A DNA stretch of 64,000 bases, taken from the NCBI RefSeq assembly GCF_905475465.1, contig NC_062259.1, positions 12,038,501 to 12,102,500 of the forward strand, given 5' to 3'. The translations under genes and the position numbers were made by a program. Below, piece by piece: positions 52,721 to 63,415 of the stretch (position 1 is its first letter; each line of letters starts with the position of its first letter). The stretch is from Pieris napi (Eukaryota; Arthropoda; Insecta; Lepidoptera; Pieridae). Below the pieces are notes generated by a model that saw only the letters and a program-made list of their open reading frames with translations, searched no databases and had not been told where the DNA came from.

Positions 52721-53539
52721 TATTTCGGAGGCACGATTCACATTATTCACTTTCAACGAAGTTACACGGTCGGTGTTCAGGAACAGATTGGCAGCGAGCT
52801 ACGGCGAGATGAATTTATCTAATTTCACTTAAATAAACCAGTAATGTCAACAAAACGAGAACTTTTATCGTGACTTAGTACGCTACTTTGTCTCTTATTT
52901 GTAGAGGCATAGAACCCAGTTTCCGTTGGGGAAGTAAGCGTGCGCCATGAGCTTTTTTGCTATTATTTGAAATAGTATTTCGCGTTCCAAAACAACGCAT
53001 TTGATTCAAGTTCTCGACTATGCTGTAACCATTGCATGCTATATTACTTTAGCGTAGAATTGATTTCCGTTATGCTGTTTCGATAAATAGGACAAATGTT
53101 TTAAATTCTTTCATTAAATTACAGATTACAGAAATACATTACATGAATACTAACGCAAAGATTTTTTGGGAACTTTATTAATTCATCGAAAGATTACTCT
53201 CACTTTAAAAGTAATTTAAAAAATTAATCGACTTTAAGTACTAAATATAGAATATATTATAATACATAATATCCAGCAGTACCTACGTAGAATCTCAAAA
53301 ACAACTAAACCGATTCTAATTCGACGTATTTCTATAAAATCTGTAGATCTACAATATTAAATCCTATATTTACGCTGATAACCTCCTGATTTCGAAATCA
53401 ATTAAAAATTCCTATGTAAAATTAATTCATTATGGTTTAATAACTTTACAAATTGACTCGCTTTTTTAGTAAAACTTGACTTACTGCGAACATTTTGCTT
53501 ATCAGGATGTCTTAAAACGCTATAGACGATGGCAAGCGG

Positions 53540-53990
53540 TCGGATGAAATGTCGTTGATCCCTTGGAAGATGGGACGGGCTTTGGTATGGGATGCTACTT
53601 GTGTGGACACGTTTGCCCCGTCTCACCTCCCTCGGACAAGCAAAAAAGATGGGGCGGCCGCAGAGCAGGCGGAAAATAATTAACGGCTCAAATATAAGAG
53701 TCTTTCCTCTTACTTCGATTTTGTTCCCTTTGGAGTAGAGACTCTTGGGCCGTGGCATTCAAGTGCACAGGCGCTAATCAAAGATTTAAGTTGGTGCCTG
53801 GTACAGTATCGGTGATCCCAGAGCTGGTGATTTCCTCGCTCAACGAATAAGTATCGCAATACAGCGAGGAAATGCTGCCAGCGCTAAACGTACACTGCCA
53901 CAGGGACCAAACTTTTTAAATTTGTTTTAAATAAATATTTATTATTTTGTAATTATTTAATAAATTAAATACTGTACATTTGTTTGTTAT
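53540..53990 (+). mobile_element. LINE 3' end, IQRGNAAS family, longest ORF remnant
   Basis: Frames broken by stops and shifts read IPWKMGRALVWDATCVDTFA PSHLPRTSKK, then YFDFVPFGVETLGPW and finally GDPRAGDFLAQRISIAIQRG NAAS to NFLNLF and stop. The 3' UTR follows. By recognition this is a widely occurring invertebrate retroelement C-terminus; I cannot fix the clade. Confidence 0.7.
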
Positions 53991-55149
53991 GATTACTAAT
54001 AAAATGAATAAATTATCAAATCCAAATAGTTCTATTCGCTAAACATCGCGCCAACCGCCGCCCGCCAAAAAAAATGGTAAAAGGAAGTAATTTGTTATAT
54101 CTCAAAGACTTCTTTGGTTATCCTATTACAAAGTGATGACTCGTAGGTAACTATCATAAAAAAGACAGTATGGGTGTTCTGTAATTTATAACTGTATTAA
54201 TAGTTCCCGTAGGTATTTACCTGTTTTAGAACTCGGTTTCAAGAGGAGCGGTTAGCGTATGGCAATCGACTTAATATAAGAGATGTTTACTTATTTAATT
54301 TTTAAAGTTTATCACATCTTATTTAATGGTATCTACGGTACAGTTAAAATTAGTCAGATAGGAAACGTCGAACTCAACTAGTTTAAAAAATATGTTTGAC
54401 CTATAAAAGTGTTTGTACAAACCTACTTACAGAAAATAAATCATTTATCATTAAAAGGGAAAAATTATAAAAATACTTATATATATATTGCACTTTCAAT
54501 TTTAGATTTTTTTGCGGATTAAAGTATCAGATAGGCCTATTTAACAATGTTTTTTTAATAAACTTATGAGCCGTTGGCAATTTTAGCATATATAGAAATT
54601 ACTTTTGTATATAAAATGTTCACAGTACAATACACAACCATACGTATAATCATTCTATATATCTCTTTCAGTGAAAACTTCTAGCCGGAAACTGGCTAGG
54701 GACAAGATTTGTTCACAGTTTTTTTAACCATCTGCATTCAGATGGCTTTTATCAGATTTTATGAAACAAAAATAAAAAAAGATTTGTTCACAGTGTAAAA
54801 AGATTTGTAAATATAAACTTCATATCTGACAGAAAACACACCTTTATACTGAGGTATTATAAGTGGCTACAATTAAAATCTAAGGTCAATAAAAAAGACA
54901 CAAATCGACAGATAAGATAAAAGGGTAAAATAAACTATCTCAGTGTCGGACGGGTTTCGTAAATACCTTAAATATGGGGTCATTAAATTATTAATGGCGG
55001 ATACTATTCGATTTATGTGATACCATAGAGCAATGAACTGGCATAGATTATCATTCAGTCTTTGTTTAACATAGGTTATAAAACAGGAAATATGCCCGAT
55101 GAAAGAGGATTGCGATTCAATACTTATCGTATGTCCATGGTGGGTCAGT

Positions 55150-55325
55150 GTAAACCTATTTTAAAAGAGTAAGTGGAGTTTCTTGCCCATTCTTCTCCAC
55201 ACGAAACTACCTTTTGGAAGGGGCAACTAGAATCTTCTTTATATATTTTTTTTGACGTTCAAAAGTGCCATTTTAGATGGTCTAATTGAAATAAATGATT
55301 TGACTTTGACTTTGACTTTATCGAA
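55150..55325 (+). mobile_element. LINE 3' UTR with (TTTGAC)n tail
   Basis: GTGGAGTTTCTTGCCCATTC TTCTCC ... TTTTTTTGACGTTCAAAAGT ... TTGAAATAAATGATTTGACT TTGACTTTGACTTT. The hexamer-like tail and phrase order suit CR1/Jockey-type LINE ends. Confidence 0.65.
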
Positions 55326-56254
55326 AGTCGAACAATTATTATGTTAGGCTCCAACTAACAAACATATATGATTTTAATGCATATTGCTTATAGATAAATT
55401 AATCAATACTTAATCGGTTTTGTGACCACATTATTATTTCAAAGAAAAACTAAATAGTGACTGCTAAAGAAAGTTTAAGTATTTCCGCCTCGTCAAATAT
55501 TTCCTCAGATTCTCTTAGGTGAGATGGCAAATATCAAAAACATCCTCAATAAGTGTCATAGTTAGATAAAACCCGAAACATTGGTGAATTATACAGATAA
55601 TTCGTGTTAGTACGAGGCACTTGGAACAATTTTGAGTATCTAGTCGCATACGGTGAAGGGATTCTTAGAGAAATTAACGACAGCAAAAGGACACTAGCAA
55701 ATTATAATTCTCTTTATTTCTATTCTTATTTCACTTTGCCGATAGACTAGTAAGTTTCTAATTAAAATCATGCACTATTTATCCAGAATATCCAGATTGA
55801 GCATTCTGATGAAGTCTGAATATCCTCTGATAATGTAGCTGCTTCCCTCAGATTTTAAAATAAATTTTCCTTTACTTTTTATAATTTATGAAAATTTTCT
55901 ACATGTTTGTTGTTTGCCTATTTTTTCTTATGTACATAGAGCAATGAACTGTATGTATCAGTGTACCGAACGATAAAATACTATTATTTGTCGAAAATAC
56001 GAATTAGGATAATAATAGTGAATAAATAAAAAAACACATAAATTCTCTTATTTTAATGATACATCTTAAGAAATTGAAAGAAATAAAGTTAGATGAGCTT
56101 CATTCAAGATCACTTTGGATTCACTTTATAAATTATGCTTAAAATATTTTGTACAACATTATGGTATGCCTTGACGAAAGCTGCATTCATTAGTGAGGAC
56201 CTGAAAAAAAAAAGACAAATATTTGCAGCTAGAGGTAAACAATATAAGGTACTA

Positions 56255-56415
56255 GCTGACCCGGCAAACGTTGTTTTGCCATGTATATTTTTCTAGGAAA
56301 CATTTCTTTAGTTCAATAAAAACAACTATCTGCTATACTAAAAAATAGCGGTTGATCGTAGAAGGGTGAAAATTTAGGGTTGAATGTATTTTTTAATGCC
56401 ATATAATAAAGAAAA
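56255..56415 (+). repeat. Interspersed repeat of unresolved class
   Basis: ACTAGCTGACCCGGCAAACG TTGTTTTGCC ... GCGGTTGATCGTAGAAGGGT. Same family as the reverse copy at 41000-41275. Confidence 0.65.
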
Positions 56416-56447
56416 ATATATTAGATAATACGCCTAAGGGCTCAAAT

Positions 56448-57098
56448 ACACGAGTGGCACTGTGCCGACGGCAGAGCACGTGCACTCGGCGGCAGCCGTC
56501 GTCATGTCAAAATTGAAGCTCTACGGCAGCCGCCGTAGGCTCTCGTTGTACAGGAGCCAGTTGCAAAATGAATTCCGAAGAAGAAACACTATTATTGCTT
56601 TTACTCCGTCGACCTCGACAAAAACGAAAAAGAAACACACGTGCATTGTGGGTTCAATGCATTTTGGTTCATTGTTTACAGCCGTCCACGCTCTGTTTTT
56701 TATTGTTACTCTACTTTTGTTTATAATTCCAAATACAAGGATTTTCCTTTACAGCCCTGCGCTTCTGTAACAGTTACATTCTGAAAAGGTGGGAGCTTGT
56801 TGTTCATTGTTTATCAGAATGCCAAATCATAAAATGACTGCTTCACGACTGATTTGAGAGCGACCGCCGATGCAAAAACCGCTGTGTGAGTTCGAAAAGT
56901 GAGTTACAGAATCACAGGGCTGCCATAATAAGCATTTCAACATCAATACTGACACTGGAGATCATTTTATAAAATTGAAACGGGTGCTCCTAAACTATTT
57001 GCAGTCAACTGACAAAATGGCGGGGACGGCACGCTACAGAAACAACTGCAAGCGTCGATATCGATCGACGGCTGCCGTCGGCATCGTGCCGCTCGTGT
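56448..57098 (+). mobile_element. Non-autonomous DNA transposon, possibly PIF/Harbinger-derived, with a nested fold-back MITE
   Basis: Imperfect inverted ends ACACGAGTGGCACTGTGCCG (56448) and the complement ending at 57098 are flanked by AAAT on both sides (56444-56447, 57099-57102). ATG at 56578 opens MNSEEETLLLLLLRRPRQKR KRNTRALWVQ, which resembles the Arg-rich start of harbinger-type transposases (RRR...W[VM]). The frame is then lost. Superfamily call is tentative: the expected target duplication is 3 bp TWA. Confidence 0.5.
56755..56919. mobile_element. Fold-back MITE copy lacking most of its left arm
   Basis: Related to 11667-11907. The start CCCTGCGCTTCTGTAAC jumps to the inner end of the left arm at the loop (ATTCTGAAAAGGTGGGAGCT); the right arm is complete to CACAGGG. 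It is inserted in the element at 56448-57098. Confidence 0.85.
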
Positions 57099-57275
57099 AA
57101 ATAAGCTCTAACTGGCTTTGATCGGAAGGCTTAGCGATTATTTACCCTGCGAAAATTATTTATTTCACCATATATAAATAACATTACATATAAAATATTC
57201 ATTTGGGTCAACCTAAAACTATTCGTTAACTTCTATTTATTTTATATTACAAAACTACTAGCATTACCAGCCTTG

Positions 57276-57442
57276 CCCTGCGATTCTGTAACTCACTTCA
57301 CGAACTCACACAGCGGTTTTCGCATCGGCGGTCGCGCTCAAATCAGTCGTGAAGCAGTCATTTTATGATTTGGCATTCTGAAAAGGTGGGAGCTTGTACT
57401 TTATTGTTTATCAGAATGCCAAATCATAAAATGACTGCAGGG
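57276..57442. mobile_element. Fold-back MITE copy lacking most of its right arm
   Basis: The full left arm and loop are followed by TCAGAATGCCAAATCATAAA ATGACTGC joined directly to AGGG. This deletion is the mirror image of that in the copy 360 bp away. Confidence 0.85.
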
Positions 57443-57567
57443 CTGTATCTACTGGTTGACGACCATTTTCATTTATTATATACAAATAATATATTTTTTT
57501 TATACTTTGTCAGATATTAGGGGGTAAGACCAAATTCCATCAAATCGGTGGAATTGTTTATCAACGA

Positions 57568-57735
57568 GTTTCATTTTTTTATAGAACAAACGGGTAGGCT
57601 CATCTGATGTTAAGTGATACCATGGACACTCAATGCCAGAGGGCTCGCGAGTGCGTTGCCGGCCTTTTATAAATTGGTACGCTCTTTTTTTGAAGGACCC
57701 TAAACCGAATTGGTTCGGAAACACTCCAATAATAA
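57568..57735 (+). repeat. Repeat family C copy
   Basis: ATAGAACAAACGGGTAGGCT CATCTGATGTTAAGTGATAC, then GAGTGCGTTGCCGGCC and AAACCGAATTGGTTCGGAAA. It has small deletions compared with 49548-49705. Confidence 0.7.
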
Positions 57736-58047
57736 AATTCTAATTATATAATATAGGTAAATAATGTTGAGTACGGAATTTGGAGTTATACGTGTAGCAG
57801 TGTCAGCGCAGTGCCTAGCGGCTTGAATGGGCGCCGTTCGTGCATTCGCATCACGGCTGTGTCTAATGGATACCTAATGGAAAACTAATTTAATTTGTAA
57901 GTGCGCGTTTAACACGTGCTCGTACTTTGAAGGTAAACATCGTGAGGAAACTACCATCACTCAAAATTTGATTTGTGTCACCGTAATCTGATCACTATCA
58001 CGAAATATATAGTTTCTTATTCTGATTTAAATAACTGATAACTTACA

Positions 58048-61000
58048 CTACTCATGCCTAAAAAACATATGCCTCGTGGGAATTATAGGGTACTCGTCTT
58101 CAGAATCGACATCCATGGGTACATCGGGCAGGAAGTTCGGTATGCTGATAGAAGGCACAGGCTGCGAATGCGCCTGTTCATCGCGGAGCATGTGGTGGAA
58201 ATGTTCGTGCTCCTCGCCGGGATGCTCCAGAAAGTCGTGGAAATCGTGGTGCTTGTGGTGATGGTGCACTGTCTTGTAGACCGTGTGGGTATGCCGCACC
58301 TTCTTCACCTTGTATGGTACGTGGATCACCACCTTTTTGGTACGACTGTAATTAAGAGATTTCTAGGTTACATAAGAAATTTAAATATTTATTTATTCGT
58401 TGCATTAAAAAAACACTAATAATACATAAAAATAATAAGGGGCGACACGGGCGGCCTTATCGCTAACAAGCGATCTCTTCCAGGCAACCCTAGTAAGGGA
58501 AAAACTAAAAAAATAAATATGATCAGTAAAGTGCAAGAAGTGCAAAAAAATATAGAACCTTTATCCAAAGTAATACAAAAAAGAATATTAACAAAACTAA
58601 AAAGCTAATCGCACAGATTCACGAATGGCGATGCAATACGAAACATTCTGAGAAACATTGAACTCAGCAATGTAAAAATCTAATACAGGATTCACACGTA
58701 GGACTAAGCGTCAACTAAGCGTTTCAGCCCTGATTGCGAACGAATTACTCAGCTGCCCCACAGAAATTGTATTTTAATTGTAAATTAGTGGGAACAAATT
58801 GTGTTTCTAAATGTTTACCTCAAAACTGGAGAATGGCAAATTGGTAATATGTATATATGTATTGACTTCCTTTTTGACGTATTTAATATTTGAAATTTCA
58901 GTTTAATAATTTAAAAAAAATAAGTCCTTGTCTACTAAAATAACTCAACCATAATTGAACATGACCCAAGATACTTCATATTAGCGTCCCAATTTAAAAC
59001 AAATACATATTTTAAAATTTATTTTATGCATTAAAACGGTGTAAATAGTTTCTTAAGTATTGAAAACAGCTACCGGCAGTTGAAGCTGATTTTCAGTCTT
59101 ATAAAAAATATAATTCCTTTTTTTTATTTTTACTCTATAACGGAGGATAATCAAATACTTATAAAAATATGTTATAGAAAGGATATACATGAGAACTTAA
59201 GAAGCGCTAACCAAATCCATGCAACTTTCTCACAATATCACTCAAAACTCCCGAGGGATTTCAATCAATCAATCAAGGAAGTCTGATAATAAACCCTGCA
59301 TGATGAGAATTCACGCAAAGCGAATCGTTGCGCTCGATTTTAATTAGTCAAACAACACGATGTATGCTGTCAGTGTCAAGTATTAAAATAGATATGACAA
59401 GTCTCAATCGAGTGGAAGAAAACTGCGAAAGCTACGGTTTCCTAGAAAAGCGGTGCCGTTAACTAACGGCCGTCATGTTACGTTGGGTGACGTCACCCAT
59501 ACGTTTCTATAAATAACATCGGAGTAGGTTTTCTAGAAAACGTTAAGTGTCACCGTAACGACAAATAGCGGTGCTGTCATTTTCATGACGGCCGTCATAG
59601 CGGTGATAAACAGTGGTTCAACGTTTTTCGCGTGTAGCGGTGCGCATATTTAATTAATACAATGACTTGGATGAGCGAAAATGATGAACAATTAATTGAT
59701 TTTGTTAAAAATCATTAAGCTTTGTACAATATTAAATCCAAAAAGTACAGACAAGCTCAGATGAAGCATAATTTGTGGAACGAATTTTGGAATAACACCT
59801 CAAAAATACGGTCGCACTACTTTCTACGAAACTACAGCTTGGCCACCTTACAGACGGCCGTTTTTAGCAACCGCAAAATGACGGCCGTTAGTTAACGGCA
59901 CCGCTTTTCTAGGAAACCGTAGCTTCATTGGTTTTTTAAGCTAAAAAGAATGTCAACAATATAAAATGTCTAACACCAAACACATTACACGAAAGAAAGT
60001 TTACACCAATCACCCTAACAGGTAGCATACACAAAAACCTCGCATTTCCTTCACGCTCGACTGATTTAATTCACTATTATTGTATTGCGTGACATTACTT
60101 TCCGGTTTTATACGCATGTGATATAATAGAATTGTCATTATACTGTTTTTTGGGCTTCAGTGCAATGACATAATGAAAGTGATTTTCAACACAGAAGTTT
60201 CATAGAAAAAGGAACTATCTTTATATGCCTGTTGTTTAAAATAAATAAATATACTGGTAAATATGTAAGAGCCTCATAGCCTTGCGGCCTTCGAGTTGCG
60301 GCCGATTGGAACAAAAATTTAACTTAAAATTTTTGTCTCTGCCTTGGGCTGTACGACTGCTGTTTGGCTGAAAGATGTATCAATGTATGTTCGAGGATGG
60401 AAATTCAACGTGGCAATTCAAACTTTTTTTAATAAGTTGCCCTGGCGCGGGCTTTCTATAAATGAATTTCCGAACAATAAAAAATGGGCCAATGGAGCAG
60501 TTTAAGGTTTATTAATATAAAATTTCCATTATAATTTTAATAAACCTCCTAGCTTATTAATCTACTTAATATATTCGACAAGTTAGGACCTAATAATTTT
60601 CATACATAGAATTATTAAAAAGCAGAAATTAAACAAAATATTGATTATAAAATAAATTGTTATTTAATTACTAAGGTAATCTTAACATATCAGAAATAAT
60701 ACTGTATTTGATTCTGCTCAATATGTATATTCGTTTTTTATCTGTGTTTTTTTTTATTAATCACAGGCAAGATGTATTTCTGTAATAAATAAATAAATGT
60801 TTATTTATGTTAAATAACTATATTAATAAACACAATCGTCCTATGGTCAACAGATAATATTTTTTTTATCTAGCCCCAATTTATATAATTACTAGATGAC
60901 CAAGTGAACTTTGTATCATATATTTGTGTAAAAATTATTAAATTTTTTTTAAAACAAACCAAAGAGATCATTCCTCATAGTACACTCGCTTCAAAGCACC

Positions 61001-62332
61001 ATATGATTAAAGCATCTATAAATATATGACAACCAAGTAACAATATTTTATTTGTTAAAAGACGAGACATCATTTCTTTACTTATTATTTATGTGTAGAC
61101 CTCTCCTGAACTTCCACAAACATTTCTTTATTCTCGAGTTTTAGCGAGACTATCACAGCACTTCATTCTTATATATGTACATATATCATAGTATTTTTTA
61201 AATACTGTGCACTAATTAATAATTATTATTTATAATTTACATTGTTGATGCTCAATTGTCATGCATATCAACTTGGAGTCAATGATTAATTGATAAATAG
61301 TTTTGACGGGAAACGAATTCCCGGCTCTTTTTATTTCTCGGACATTAATTGCATCAAACATATGATAATAATTTTGTATTATATTAGACAAATAATTAAA
61401 TAATAATACTGTTTTATTATATTATTTCTGTTTAATTATATTTTATATATTCATTAGTTAACTTACCCCGCAGCGGCAGACGCAAGAATTGCAAGGAACA
61501 TCGCCAAACAAAATAATAGCTGGAATAAATTATAGAGAAATAAAATTACTAATTACTCTGACTATTAATTAAAGAGGCGTCTTAGTTTTTCTATGGATAT
61601 GGGAGTAAAAGGCTGATTGTCAACCAATAATCAGTAGAGAAAACATATCGCAGTCCAAATTATAACCTTAAACCAGCCCTTACAGTAAAATTAACTAAAA
61701 AAGCTTACGATAGAAGGTAATGGTAATTAATAGTAGGGTTTCCATTAACCAAGCAATGAATTAACTTTTAACAATAGTAAATATTTAAACAAGTTTATTC
61801 TTAAACGGTACAGTGCAATTTCATACTTGAAGTAAACTAATTGACGTTTATATTCATCAAATATAATAATTTTCCAAGCATAGCAATTTAACCAAGCCAT
61901 ACCTATGTATAAAGACTACATATATATATATGTTTTTAAACTATCACTTGAAGTTTATAAGTGCAATAATAACAAATTCTAGACGAATTCCACTTATAAA
62001 ATCGTCTATTTAAACGATTTACGAGTTTCAATATTAAACAACACAACATTTTATATTATTTATACAAGCTGGTATCAATAATATAAAATTATTTCGTTCA
62101 TGTAAAATTGGTCATGTTGGCGTATTATAAATTGGATTCAAAGACGAGCCCTACTCTGAGAAGAAAGAACCCAAGAAACTCCAACCCACGCTAACATTAG
62201 ATGTTTACATACAAGAACTGTAGTATACAGATACACTAATCGCAAGCAATCACTTTCATGCACAGAAACAGTTGCAAAGCAGAGTTTATTGAACTATATA
62301 TAAAATTAACTCACCACAGTTCTGGAGTCCAT
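58048..62332 (-). CDS. G5: small secreted His-rich protein of the IHxP family, 122 aa
   Basis: Three exons: 62332-62315 (MDSRTV, then GTGAGT), 61519-61467 (LLFCLAMFLAILASAAA plus GG, then GTAAGT) and 58345-58048 (ATTACAG before). Joined length is 369 nt, in frame. The signal peptide MDSRTVLLFCLAMFLAILAS is followed by GRTKKVVIHVPYKVKKVRHT HTVYKTVHHHHKHHD, the clearest copy of the module. The tail is acidic and His-rich: HPGEEHEHFHHMLRDEQAHS, then PNFLPDVPMDVDSEDEYPII. Exon 2 is 53 nt, as in G2. A perfect GTAAGT lies 3 bp past the TAG, so a 3' UTR intron or another isoform is possible. Intron 2 (3.1 kb) carries the transposon at 59431-59923. Role: probably extracellular/cuticular by kinship; no enzyme motif. 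Confidence 0.88.
58436..58505 (-). repeat. Conserved retroelement 3' end fragment
   Basis: On the - strand: GGTTGCCTGGAAGAGATCGC TTGTTAGCGATAAGGCCGCC CGTGTCGCC. By recognition this hairpin-like block recurs at lepidopteran LINE 3' ends. It lies in G5 intron 2. Confidence 0.45.
59431..59923 (+). mobile_element. DNA transposon, 493 bp, with 46-bp perfect inverted repeats and a broken MADF-like ORF
   Basis: The ends (59431-59476 and 59878-59923, beginning GCTACGGTTTCCTAGAAAAG) are exact inverted copies. Inside, ATG at 59662 opens MTWMSENDEQLIDFVKNH, a TAA, then ALYNIKSKKYRQAQMKHNLW NEFW, matching the start of MADF (Myb/SANT-like) DNA-binding domains: L-I-x-x-V ... L-Y ... W. MADF-type proteins are the second gene of PIF/Harbinger elements. 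The domain is stopped once and truncated. I found no clear target duplication. It sits in G5 intron 2. Confidence 0.75.
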
Positions 62333-62431
62333 TGCAGACAATATAGAAAACTCAAAGGAAAAACGTGGTATTCGTTCACGCGTTCACGATTACATACAAG
62401 CGATTAATGAAAGCAGATGCTGATGTTTATA

Positions 62432-62440
62432 CTTTATATA
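62432..62440 (-). promoter_or_regulatory. TATA box of gene G5
   Basis: TATATAAAG on the - strand, about 100 bp upstream of the ATG at 62332. Confidence 0.6.
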
Positions 62441-62904
62441 GCGTGCCCTGGGAACACGCGATGTGCAAAATCAATGTTATGCAAGAGGAAGGACGTGTGA
62501 AGCATCTTTGCTAAGCCTTAGCAAACGCTTGCCTCTTCTTAGACTTACTCGACACAAAACGCTGAGAATTAGGGTTTATAAAAAGGCAGCCGACCCTCGC
62601 GCGGATCTCTATTGCAAAAACGGAGTCCGAAAACCCGGCCTAATGGATAATCTTGGCCTTGCACTTTTGACATTATAAAACTGTCCTCAACTTCTCTACT
62701 TGAATGTGGTCGTGGAGTTTTAATTACATGACCTGCCTGACTTTGAGTATCTACTCCTGAGTTCGAATCCTGGGCATTAACCTAGGTTTTTGTCTGATGA
62801 AGATCTGAATACTATCCGTAAATATGTGCGTATCTGTAGTTATTAGTTGTAGATGGGCATTTGGCCATAGAATATTCGTTTAATTTTAATTATTTTAAAA
62901 AGAG

Positions 62905-63050
62905 TTGTTGGGATACCTGAAGCTAAGTTTCATAATCGGTCAACGAGGCATACTTGAAATTCCACCCGTATTACCTGGACGTCCGTCGGCCCAGAACTGA
63001 GCTTTCTAGGAACCAGCTGCCTTTTAAAGAGGTTCTGAACCAATTCGACA
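62905..63050 (+). pseudogene. Degenerate LINE ORF C-terminus with TA-repeat tail
   Basis: With frameshifts it reads GIPEAKFHNRSTRHT, then KFHPYYLDVRRPRTELS and RNQLPFKEVLNQFDI. This resembles the C-terminus of Jockey/CR1-like RT proteins (HNRSTRHTWKFHPYYLDV). A (TA)n run at about 63050-63069 follows. Confidence 0.5.
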
Positions 63051-63175
63051 TATATATATATATATATATGTCCTCTCGCGAGTTTTCTTTAAATGTGAAT
63101 AAGGTCCCGCACCACAAGCATCGGAGAGATTAAATTTAATAAAAAAAATCTCTATATTTGTATATAACTTACAAA

Positions 63176-63415
63176 GTGCAGTGTTGGCCTAGTGGATTCA
63201 GCGCCGACTCTCATCCCTCAAGTCGTAGGTTCGATCCCCGGGTGTGGACCAATGGACTTTCTTACAATGTGACCATTTAACATTCGCTCGGTGAACGAGA
63301 ACATAGTGATTAAACCGGTATGCCTTAAACTGGTCATCTACTTACCTATTAGATTGACCAATGATTATGAAACAGATTCAGATATCTGAGGCCCAGACCT
63401 AAATAGGTTGTAGCG
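63176..63415 (+). repeat. tRNA-derived SINE, family A, forward full copy
   Basis: Head GCAGTGTTGGCCTAGTGGAT, A box TGGCCTAGTGG and B box GGTTCGATCCC, body with CCGGTATGCCTTAAACTGGT, end GGCCCAGACCTAAATAGGTT GTAGCGCCACT. It is the reference for the reversed copies listed above. Confidence 0.85.

Noticed and set aside
63178..63245. A functional tRNA gene
   Set aside because: It has A and B box-like words but no complete cloverleaf, and it is the head of a repeated SINE.
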